64,000 nucleotides of DNA from Dipteris shenzhenensis. Taxonomy: Eukaryota > Polypodiophyta > Polypodiopsida > Gleicheniales. Numbering within the stretch: the first letter of the stretch is position 1; every line of letters starts with the position of its first letter. This document shows positions 59,001 through 64,000 of this stretch, one piece after another. The translations under genes were made by a program, and so were the position numbers. The notes below the pieces were generated by a model, which saw only the letters and a program-made list of their open reading frames with translations, was not told the origin of the DNA and did no database searches. The stretch lies in assembly GCA_047967505.1 (NCBI GenBank), contig CM106541.1; one strand, given 5' to 3'.

Positions 59001-62000
59001 AAAAAATCAGACATTAAGAAGTTTCTAGGCCCATCATGGTTAGCAGGAAGAGGGCCATTCAAGTGTGATGAGCTTCAAAGCACAAGGAAGTATGGAATGT
59101 TGTGACAACCAAGCTCGACATGACTGTGGAATTGTCAGATAGTGAGGAGCTTGTAGATGTCCTTGAGATACTTAGACACAAATTACAAAGTGCTCTTACT
59201 CATCACACTACTTTTCAGCCCATTGCTGGCAATCCGCATAGGATTGTTATCGCTCTAGTTGAGCACCATGATGCTATGTTGCTCCGTGCACAAAATGATG
59301 CTAAGGGAGACAATCAGGTGGATGAGGAGTAGCAACATTGGCATGCCCAGCCAAAGATGTATTTAATATTCCTTCATACATCAATGGGTGCTACAAATGT
59401 CAAGACACTCGAGTTGAGAGGTGACATTGATGGTAGAACTGAATATATTAGTGGCCAAGGGGAGTACCCACAATTTCATCAACATCATGACCTTGCAGAA
59501 AGTAGCATAAGGGACCATTGAGATTGACTATTGTGTGAAAGTCGAGGTTGCTAATGGCACAGCACATGATGAGTAGGTTGTGTACTATGACTTCTCTGGG
59601 AGAGTTTAGTGTAAGACTTGAATTCCATGACTCTCCACTTTGCACACAAAGTGGTGTTGCAAGGTCTCACAGCCCCACAAATGCAACTGATTACCACATA
59701 GAAAACTCAAGAAAGAAATTGCCTACCCATTGCAGATTGCTGAGCCTCAGATTAGGAAGAAGAGAGATGTCAACCAGGAGCTAGCCCAGTAATCGTCTCT
59801 CTAAGGTGCGAGAGGAACAGCAAAAGACTTTCATTTCTCATAGAGATTGTCCTTTTGCCTCACTAGTACTCTTAGTTTACAAGGAAGATGGCTCATACCT
59901 GTGTGCATTAATATGGCCATAGCCAAAAAATAGGCTTCCAATCCACAAGGCTCAGGAATTTATGAATGAACTCAAAGGTGTTGGCCATACCTAGTTCGGA
60001 ATGCGGTTCTATCTATGCGTGAAAAAAGGTTATGAGCATAAAACAACCTTTCATATCGAAAGGGTCCCTTCCAAGGTATGTCCTTGCCAGAGTGGCCTTG
60101 GCTTTGCTTGTGTAAATGTTGAGACAGCCATTGGCTGCTCCCACATCCCTCCTCTGCTGTCCTGCCTGATGTGGCTTTCTTACCGCAGCTGAAATCCCTG
60201 GTTTGTATACTTTCCACCTCTTCCACCAATGGTCCCCATTTTCATGCTGGATTATGCTGCTTGGAGGTTCTTTTGTTTTTGCTCATTGTTGGTTTCTGAC
60301 TACTTTGCTCTCTCTACCTAAATGTTTCCCATATGCTTATGCCATAACTTGGCATAACCAAAGAAAATTTCCCTCAAATTATATTTAATTACTGTCCAAA
60401 AGGAGTGTTTAACACACTGAATGTTGCTCATCAAGATGCCAAGAGGTGGGGATGCTGTGTTAGAATGTATTGCATCTCGTGTGTGGAGAGAGTGAGGGCT
60501 TCTATGTGGGTGTGCCTGCCCTGGAAAGCAGTTTTCTCAGTTAGTTTGGTAGCTGTTTACCAGGGCATTTAGGAAGAGTTAGGGGCAGGTTACAAGGCTG
60601 GTAGAGGGCCTGTTACTGGCTGGTTTTGTGCCAGCTGGCTGGGGCTAACCAGGCCAGCAGTGTGGCTGACCAAGGTCGGGGGTCATCACCTGACCGTGCA
60701 CATCTCAATGAGAAAAAGACTTCAACTTGCTCTTCTTATTATAGTGAAACGCCCATAAGCGGGACATCTATGACACCTAAACATTCACACAAAATGGTAT
60801 ATCATTACACTATGATCTCCATTCTCTGAGCTTACAATCACAATGGCTGCTTCTTTTCAAAGGCTTTCAAACGAGCACCCATATTGTATTAAGTCTTGAC
60901 AAATACTTAACAACAAATCAACTTCTATCCCTTCACAAAAGTCCTTGAAGTACCTATTTCTTAGGGGAATTTTTAACATACCGTTACGAAATTTAGCTTG
61001 ATAGACTCCCTCGAATCTGAATTGGAATGCACACCAAGCGCTTTCTTAACGATGCCCACTTCATTGGTACCTCATTCTCAAGGAATTGTTTTCCTCTCCC
61101 ATCCGCAGCGTGCCCAACTCTCCCCAGAGGGATACCAAGAGCTTTGGGTGAGATTGCTTATTCTCTTAAGAGAGAGAAAATTCCATTGCTAGTCCTTATT
61201 GACAGGCAAGTAGTGAACAAATATTATAAGGCAAATTCACAAGTGGAAAACAAACGGCAGCCGTGATTTGCACAGCAGATCAACAATTTCATATGACCAT
61301 TTCAGTCAGTGAATTTTGAGTTTTGGGATTTCACCTTACATATCCTGTAAAGATAACTTGCTTTACTTCATTCGCCTTTTGTTAATATTTCACCTTTAGT
61401 TGTGTGCATAACATCGACAGCCACCTTAAATTTTGTGATAAGCAATTTCCATGACTATCTTTGTCATAAGGTACCTCCCATTTTCTTGCTGTAGGTTACC
61501 AAGTTATTTCAAGGAAATGAGGGCGCATCAGTGTGTCAAAGGTTTGAAGATATCATCATGCGGCTTGCTCAAACTGCTCATGATACTGTCAAAGATTTTG
61601 AACAGATCGTTTATAAAGATGGCAGTAAGACGGCCACGCAAGATGGCATGGTTCATCCTCTCACCAGCTACGTGATTAACTACATAAAACTTCTGCAGGA
61701 GTAAGGATTTGATTGGCTCCATTTGAAATGGACTTCACTGTATTGGTTCAGCTTCTCTTTAATATCTGCAGTTTCAATAATTAGCTATTTGCTGTTATCT
61801 ATGCAGTCATCAAAGTACATTGCACCAGCTGTTTGGTGAACCCAAGGCAAATCCTGAAAATTCAAAACTGGCAAGAGCAATTGTTCAAATTCTAACAGCA
61901 CTTATGAGCAATCTTGATACAAAAGCCAAACAATATAAAGACCCAGCACTAGCACATATTTTCCTCATGAATAATGCCTACTATGTTGTCCGATCAATTC

Positions 62001-63060
62001 AAAGGTAGGCATCATCAGGCTATTGAAAGTTCATACCACTTGTGTCGTTAAACATCAAAACTCATAAATTTGTTGTACAATGTATTAAAACTTCAATTCT
62101 GCAGATGTGAGGCGAGGTATTTACTAGGAGAAGAATGGTTGCAAAGGCACCAATCCATAGTTCAGCTGCATGCCACGAATTACCAAGTTGCTGCTTGGAG
62201 CAAGGTCTCTTAAGATCTATCATATTGAATGGATTTATATAATCCCAACTGCAAACTAATCCAACTCAGCATTCCTTTGTGAAATGTTTGCATTCATCAA
62301 ACGTTACGTTTTTAGGTATGGGCTTCCTACCGGCAATCCTGGCAATTAATGGTCCGTGAATTACAAACCAGGTCCTTCAATGTCTGGGCATGGAAGGTTT
62401 AGTACAAAACAGTGACGAAAGCATGGAAGCTGGCAGCATGATTACAATCCCTAAAGCACTTCTTAAGGAAAGGTAGGTTGACCTTTTGAGTTGCATTTAA
62501 TCATATAAAGCTTTGAACGTCAGATAACATTCAAATATGTATGGTTCTTTCAATGCTTGAAAACCTCTACCTCCAGATTCAAACTATTCAATCACCTTGT
62601 TGAGGAGATGCATCAACGTCAAGCACAATGGACAGTACCACAAACTGAATTACGGGAGGCTCTGCGACTGGCAGTTGCAGAAAAACTGATACCAGCTTAT
62701 CGCCTATTTTTAAGACACTTCAGGTTCAATGGGCTCTCATCCAATGTGGTCATGGTTGTGAAAATCTTCTCATGCACAACTGCCCAAGCCCACTCTCCAA
62801 AGTACCCACTTCCCACTTTTGCCCTCCACAGACAGCCCTCTTAGATCTCCCCCGTTGTTCACCCCATCTCTGTTATTGACTTGCTTCCATATTTGGTACA
62901 ATTATAGTCTATTAGTCGTAATTTGCTTCTAACTAAAATTGTGTGACCAATTGTCAGTGGCACGATGGAAAGCAACAAAAATTCAAAGTACATCAAATAC
63001 ACACCCGAAGATCTGGAGCATCTCCTAGCAGATTTCTTTGAAGCCAAACTGGGAAAATGA
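36886..63060 (+). CDS. EXO70: EXO70 exocyst subunit, EXO70A1-type (12 exons)
   Basis: Exons: 36886-37032, 39226-39321, 45319-45524, 45722-46006, 53100-53238, 53351-53563, 61495-61700, 61807-62004, 62105-62204, 62372-62472, 62577-62723, 62958-63060. Sum 1941 nt, 646 residues, close to the roughly 640 of plant EXO70A1; all phases agree. EXO70 binds membrane phosphoinositides and, in the exocyst, tethers secretory vesicles at the plasma membrane. Markers in order: R-S-Q-Q-L-T-D-D-M and F-D-R-R-L (exon 1), A-H-E-N-I-D-K-T (2), D-L-D-G-Y-L-S-A-I-D-Q-L (3), L-L-F-A-G-E-R (6), H-P-L-T-S-Y-V-I-N-Y (7), F-L-M-N-N (8), Q-W-T-V-P and L-R-L-A-V-A-E (11), Y-T-P-E-D-L-E-H-L-L (12). The 12-exon structure is that of the EXO70.1/A clade. 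Intron 1 appears to use a GC donor. The ATG at 36886 is chosen because homology begins there. No defects seen. Confidence 0.95.
37033..39225 (+). other. EXO70 intron 1
   Basis: About 2.2 kb, with (TC)n at 38653-38680 and 38960-38982 and a possible tRNA-derived SINE head near 37768-37845. No gene recognised. The 5' splice site is probably GC; the acceptor is TAATACAG/GTTC. Confidence 0.7.
37768..37845 (+). repeat. Possible tRNA-derived SINE head
   Basis: TTGCATAGTGGTTGG resembles a pol III A box. About 35 bases later GAATTCAGACCC loosely resembles a B box (GGTTCGAATCC). No SINE tail or target duplication was seen; weak. Confidence 0.2.
39226..39321 (+). CDS. EXO70: EXO70 exon 2
   Basis: 32 codons, phase 0 at both ends (TACAG/GTTCAC, CGGCAG/GTAAAT). 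Contains A-H-E-N-I-D-K-T-I-K-A-A. Confidence 0.95.
39412..41100. other. Intron 2, left part: coding-like debris of unknown family
   Basis: A minus-strand frame at 39604-39816 and fragments to about 39450 (R-A-G-E-P, L-V-K-G-S) look once-coding, with frameshifts. I do not recognise the family. 39820-41100 holds nothing else identifiable. Confidence 0.3.
41115..41220. repeat. GGGAACGGGAA-type low-complexity repeat
   Basis: Tandem GGAACGGGAACG words, next to the 3' side of the hAT remnant. A terminal role was considered, but no inverted partner was found. Confidence 0.6.
41594..43482 (-). pseudogene. Degenerate hAT transposase (in EXO70 intron 2)
   Basis: Minus-strand protein in hAT order. An N-terminal BED-type finger comes first: W-P-C-H-F-C-N-K, G-G-V-G-R-V-R-A-H-L, and a C-C...H-E-H pair. 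A Pro/Ser/Ala linker and a DUF659-like core follow, with T-L-M-G-D-G-W-S-D-T-R-S-R-S and I-Q-F-V-S-D-G-E-N-A (42595-43482, one 295-residue frame). Beyond the stop at 42595, C-M-V-H-G-L-N-N-L-L-K-D-I and the hAT tail W-W-E-D-Y-G...L-L-N-K-F-R-A-D-C (to 41594) occur in shifted frames with stops. It is antisense to EXO70 and not translatable as one protein. Confidence 0.85.
43520..43945. repeat. Purine-rich minisatellite (GGGAGTGGAAGGAGAGGGGCTGA-like)
   Basis: Imperfect repeats of GGAGTGGAAGGAG and GGGGCTGAGT. It lies upstream of the hAT reading frame. Pro/Ser/Leu-rich frames across it are not genes. Confidence 0.9.
43985..44021. repeat. (AG)n microsatellite
   Basis: About 18 AG units. Confidence 0.97.
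44416..45230 (-). pseudogene. LINE reverse transcriptase fragment (in EXO70 intron 2)
   Basis: Minus-strand frames give A-D-D-V-V-F-F (the RT F/Y-A-D-D box, preceded by a stop, about 45195). Then come M-Q-T-H-L-D-A-L-G-S-F-C, I-N-I-A-K-T-K-V-M, Y-K-Y-L-G-L-E-F and L-Y-G-C-L-A-W-S-P, the ordered blocks downstream of the catalytic box in plant non-LTR retrotransposons. Several frameshifts are present; inactive. Confidence 0.75.
45319..45524 (+). CDS. EXO70: EXO70 exon 3
   Basis: 206 nt, phase 0 to 2. Acceptor GATGCAG/GTCGAG, donor AACAG/GTTTGC. Contains D-G-Y-L-S-A-I-D-Q-L and L-L-S-K-A-M. Read-through would reach a stop at 45570. Confidence 0.93.
45722..46006 (+). CDS. EXO70: EXO70 exon 4
   Basis: 285 nt, phase 2 at both ends. 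Acceptor TACTGCAG/TAAAAT, donor TTACAG/GTAGCT. Encodes the variable linker and L-L-H-G-V-A-R-R-M-I-S-A-G-Y. Confidence 0.93.
46007..47640 (+). other. EXO70 intron 4, left part
   Basis: No repeat or gene recognised; short frames such as 46584-46877 (minus) have no motif. Confidence 0.45.
47644..47658 (+). repeat. Target-site duplication of LINE, left
   Basis: GAAAGGTCACCTCCC, identical to 48080-48094. Confidence 0.93.
47659..48079 (+). mobile_element. 5'-truncated LINE insertion with A-rich tail
   Basis: About 420 bp bounded by identical 15-bp repeats and ending in an A-rich tail (AGAAGAAAAAAAA). Its translation (S-W-E-I-L-A-S-I-A-T-W-H-I-W-R-A-R) matches the tail of LINE ORF2 proteins with the W-x-I-W-x-x-R block. 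The 3' non-coding part follows. Size, truncation, tail and duplication are the hallmarks of target-primed reverse transcription. No source copy is in the window. Confidence 0.85.
48080..48094 (+). repeat. Target-site duplication of LINE, right
   Basis: GAAAGGTCACCTCCC directly after the A-rich tail. Confidence 0.93.
48100..48660 (-). pseudogene. Coding-like remnant, unknown family
   Basis: The minus strand carries a mostly open stretch (48333-48602 plus continuation across one TAG). It is basic at first and then coiled-coil-like: Q-L-Q-L-E-V-Q-E-L-K-R-K-V. I do not recognise the family; retroelement gag or accessory protein is possible. Confidence 0.3.
48667..48903 (-). repeat. LTR of the decayed gypsy element (left, 3')
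   Basis: Begins TGAGAATCTAAGAGACAAA on the plus strand; aligned with 51372-51606 with many transitions. Confidence 0.8.
51372..51606 (-). repeat. LTR of the decayed gypsy element (right, 5')
   Basis: Begins CGAGAATCTAAGAGACAAA and shares GTCACAAAACGAC, GTGCCCTCCA-like and CACCGAGATCCC blocks with the left copy. Confidence 0.8.
51610..53099 (+). other. EXO70 intron 4, right part
   Basis: No gene or repeat recognised. It ends at the acceptor TTTCGACAG. Confidence 0.45.
53100..53238 (+). CDS. EXO70: EXO70 exon 5
   Basis: 139 nt, phase 2 to 0. Acceptor CGACAG/GGAGG, donor ATAGCT/GTAAGT. Contains H-K-L-G-V-E-N and G-K-I-A-D-W. Confidence 0.93.
53351..53563 (+). CDS. EXO70: EXO70 exon 6
   Basis: 71 codons, phase 0 both ends. 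Acceptor GTTCAG/GTCCAA, donor CTGAG/GTAAAG. Contains L-L-F-A-G-E-R-T-L-C-D-Q-I-F. Confidence 0.95.
53722..54056 (+). repeat. Candidate 5' LTR of a gypsy-like element
   Basis: Ends TCTACA immediately before a primer-binding site. It holds a TATA box (TATAAAAG, 53866-53873) and a 49-bp tandem duplication (ACATATTGATTTAACACCTT and its near-copy at about 53898 and 53947). The left end is not defined and no matching 3' copy was found. Confidence 0.45.
54058..54068 (+). promoter_or_regulatory. Primer-binding site, tRNA-iMet type
   Basis: TGGTATCAGAG, two bases after a CA-ending candidate LTR. Confidence 0.7.
54070..56044 (+). pseudogene. Gypsy-like leader and gag remnant
   Basis: After the primer-binding site, the region reads as untranslated leader and broken gag. 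The clearest piece is at about 55580-55740: L-P-T-F-K-G-K-L, then N-E-L-E-D-W/stop-I-T-K-L-E-D-Y-F-C-F-Y and E-E-S-I-I-L-V-L-L. That is the usual gag pattern of Ty3-type elements. It is cut at 56044 by a minus-strand LTR element. Confidence 0.5.
56045..56338 (-). repeat. Truncated 3' LTR of the nested element
   Basis: Starts TGACACGACCCCAGCACTC; matches 58300-58605. The U3 part is missing. Confidence 0.75.
56339..57390 (-). pseudogene. Ty3-like gag of the nested element
   Basis: ATG at 57390 opens M-A-D-A-N-D-P-K-V-P-E-G-E-H, then frameshifts. Later pieces carry F-E-E-V-F-R-K-E-F, S-H-K-D-G-S-L-H-Y-W-D-S-L and the zinc knuckle C-S-I-C-E-E-S-G-H-T-K-V-D-C-P (about 56415-56460). Nucleocapsid-type domain order is preserved but the frame is broken at least three times. 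Confidence 0.7.
58300..59030 (-). repeat. 5' LTR of the nested element (right end approximate)
   Basis: Starts TAACACAACCCCAGCACTC. The first base pair after the expected TG is changed (TA), matching a transition. Confidence 0.65.
59100..60060 (+). pseudogene. Gypsy-like gag, protease and RT remnant (continuation of host element)
   Basis: Plus-strand pieces in order: L-D-M-T-V-E-L-S-D-S-E-E-L; T-N-V-K-T-L-E-L-R-G-D-I leading to the protease remnant T-H-N-F-I-N-I-M-T-L-Q-K-V-A (about 59465-59510); then RT pieces C-P-F-A-S-L-V-L-L-V-Y-K-E-D-G-S-Y-L, E-F-M-N-E-L-K-G-V-G-H-T and K-G-Y-E-H-K-T-T-F-H-I (about 59845-60060). Stops replace residues throughout. Same strand and order as the gag at 54-56 kb, so both probably belong to one element split by the nested insertion. 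Confidence 0.6.
60061..61494 (+). other. EXO70 intron 6, right part
   Basis: A purine tract (AAGAGGTGGGGA, about 60439-60450) followed by TGTGTTAGAATGT (about 60457) could start an LTR, but it does not match the candidate LTR at 54 kb. The rest has no recognised feature. Confidence 0.35.
61495..61700 (+). CDS. EXO70: EXO70 exon 7
   Basis: 206 nt, phase 0 to 2. Acceptor GCTGTAG/GTTACC, donor GCAGGA/GTAAGG. Contains R-L-A-Q-T-A-H-D-T and H-P-L-T-S-Y-V-I-N-Y, the most conserved EXO70 block. Confidence 0.95.
61807..62004 (+). CDS. EXO70: EXO70 exon 8
   Basis: 198 nt, phase 2 both ends. Acceptor TATGCAG/TCATC, donor TCAAAG/GTAGGC. Contains Q-S-T-L-H-Q-L-F and D-P-A-L-A-H-I-F-L-M-N-N. Confidence 0.95.
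62105..62204 (+). CDS. EXO70: EXO70 exon 9
   Basis: 100 nt, phase 2 to 0. Acceptor TCTGCAG/ATGTG, donor AGCAAG/GTCTCT. Contains L-L-G-E-E-W-L-Q-R-H. Confidence 0.94.
62372..62472 (+). CDS. EXO70: EXO70 exon 10
   Basis: 101 nt, phase 0 to 2. Acceptor AAACCAG/GTCCTT, donor GGAAAG/GTAGGT. Gives V-L-Q-C-L-G-M-E-G-L and K-A-L-L-K-E-R. This acceptor is chosen over the TTTAG at 62316 because only it keeps frame and homology. Confidence 0.88.
62577..62723 (+). CDS. EXO70: EXO70 exon 11
   Basis: 147 nt, phase 2 both ends. Acceptor CCTCCAG/ATTCAA, donor CTTCAG/GTTCAA. Contains H-Q-R-Q-A-Q-W-T-V-P and L-R-L-A-V-A-E. Confidence 0.94.
62958..63060 (+). CDS. EXO70: EXO70 exon 12 with stop
   Basis: 103 nt ending TGA at 63058-63060. 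Acceptor ATTGTCAG/TGGCAC. Contains K-Y-I-K-Y-T-P-E-D-L-E-H-L-L-A-D-F-F, the canonical EXO70 C-terminus. Confidence 0.93.
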
Positions 63061-63748
63061 TGATTACTTGAGCCAAATTGGGTAGTAAGTTTGCATGTAC
63101 TCTGGTTATTTGTATCGAGCATGCATTTCCTCACGGCTTGCGGCAAGTGGAGAATAAAACACAAATGTCACAAACTATTCTACTACATATTTGACCTCGA
63201 AGAGCTTTCCTCATGCCTATCAAGGCTAGAAAATCTTCCTCGAACAAATGTGCAAGGAATACCAGCAATGGAGGTCTAATAATATGGAGGAGAAAGGTGA
63301 ACAGAAGGGTAACAAGAGGAAGCATTTACCTCGGAGAGTGCAGCAATAAACCGAGCCATCTTTTGGTACCTTACCTGTGCGATAAGGTGTTGGTAGTATT
63401 GTGGCAGTTTCATACTTGGTATCTATCTTGATATATATTCAAAATTTGGCTGTACATCTGATCTGAGTTGCCCTCTTGACCCAGTTAAGTGTATCTATCT
63501 TGATATATATTCTGTTTTGGCTGTACATCCGAGCTCTCTTTCCAGATCTGAGTTGCCCTCTTTACTTAGTTCAGTAAGCACATGCTGTGAGTTGTGTTTC
63601 GTTCATGTATGTTGTATGCGATTTTTAGAGATGATGCATTCTACTATTCAACCATAAAACTAGGTACGAATAGATCATTTATGCAAAAACTAGCATGACA
63701 GCAAGAGAAAGCTCGTAAGATGTCCACCAAAAAATCCGAAGAAAGTGC
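63061..63748. other. Convergent intergenic spacer
   Basis: Holds the 3' ends of EXO70 and of the minus-strand neighbour. A tandem duplication of about 65-70 bp (TATCTATCTTGATATATATT copies at about 63420 and 63490, each followed by TGGCTGTACATC) is present. Confidence 0.7.
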
Positions 63749-64000
63749 TCAGTGCTTCTGCCAGGTCTTGTTGAATTTCTGGAGCGCATGCTGGAAGTCT
63801 GGATCCTGTTGAAACCCCTTCCGAATCCCAAACGTGTTTTGCACTATGGGCGCCAAATCATGGGGCGTGCAAACATTAAAATCACCCTTCTCCTTCTTGC
63901 GCCCCCACCAGTCGTCGAGTGCTTGCCGTAGCGGGTGCCCGGTTTCTCCACGGTAAGACATGAGCAAGTTGACGTCCTCGGGAGAAAAATAAGCAGGCGA
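63749..64000 (-). CDS. 3'-terminal exon of an unidentified host gene (partial)
   Basis: The minus strand is open from the window edge to a stop at 63749-63751, encoding at least 83 residues: Y-F-S-P-E-D-V-N-L-L-M-S-Y-R, W-W-G-R-K-K-E-K-G-D, T-P-H-D-L-A-P-I-V-Q-N and a basic end K-F-N-K-T-W-Q-K-H. Varied composition without repeats, and an undamaged frame beside a host gene, suggest a real gene. The upstream part lies outside the window; I do not recognise the family. Confidence 0.6.
   Translation of the reverse strand, partial: SPAYFSPEDVNLLMSYRGETGHPLRQALDDWWGRKKEKGDFNVCTPHDLAPIVQNTFGIRKGFQQDPDFQHALQKFNKTWQKH

Larger units (their letters stand above)
56045..59030 (-). mobile_element. Non-autonomous gag-only LTR element nested in EXO70 intron 6
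   Basis: Minus orientation. The left partial LTR (56045-about 56338) and the right LTR (from 58300) share nearly 300 aligned bases, including AGAACAACGATGATGGATGC. A tRNA-iMet primer-binding site (TGGTATCAGAGC, minus, 58286-58297) and about 900 bases of leader precede a gag ATG at 57390. Pol is absent, and gag runs directly into the truncated 3' LTR, so a deletion removed pol and U3. The right end is approximate. Confidence 0.7.

Noticed and set aside
60457-60840. 3' LTR partner of the candidate LTR ending at 54056
   Set aside because: Apart from a TG start after a purine tract, the two sequences do not align by eye.
62316-62371. Exon extension of EXO70 from the TTTTTAG acceptor
   Set aside because: It would add residues not found in EXO70 proteins and shift the frame. 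The AAACCAG acceptor at 62371 preserves homology and phase.

Overview
The window is nuclear DNA of a land plant, with many interrupted genes, plant-type GT-AG introns and dense transposon debris. Three things point to a non-seed plant with a large genome, most likely a fern: multi-kilobase TE-filled introns, copia/gypsy elements primed by initiator tRNA-Met (TGGTATCAGAGC sites), and DUF7869-type genes. That lineage is an inference; species cannot be read from the sequence.

One conserved host gene dominates the right half. It is a complete EXO70 exocyst subunit gene of the multi-exon EXO70A1 type: 12 exons over 36886-63060 (+), 646 codons after splicing, every junction phase-compatible. Its introns hold a degraded hAT transposase and LINE fragment (intron 2), a 5'-truncated LINE with 15-bp target duplications and a decayed gypsy element (intron 4), and a nested LTR-element cluster (intron 6). 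At the right edge the 3' end of another gene lies on the minus strand, convergent with EXO70.

The left half is a transposon and satellite landscape. From left to right: a LINE endonuclease fragment and a decayed Ty3/gypsy gag-pro (both -); a gypsy RT scrap, a LINE tail and a decayed copia integrase-RT (+) cut by a small LTR element; a decayed gene (9263-12073, +) whose catalytic and zinc residues reproduce the spacing of the RAG1/Transib core; a roughly 6.5-kb satellite built from reshuffled modules; an LRR remnant; and a second, about 64-bp palindromic repeat family.

At 23897-32567 (+) lies a gene joining a DUF8039-like domain to a DUF7869 domain, with a DDE-like set of acidic residues. A nearly intact, young Ty1/copia element (24398-29776, -) sits inside its reading frame, flanked by a perfect TGGGT duplication; the frame is in phase on both sides. 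The gene also carries one stop and one frameshift. G-rich and GC-rich minisatellites follow it.

The most unusual candidates are the RAG1-core-like transposase relic and the DUF8039-DUF7869 gene. Both are decayed here, so they are fossils in this window; intact relatives elsewhere would be needed to show activity.
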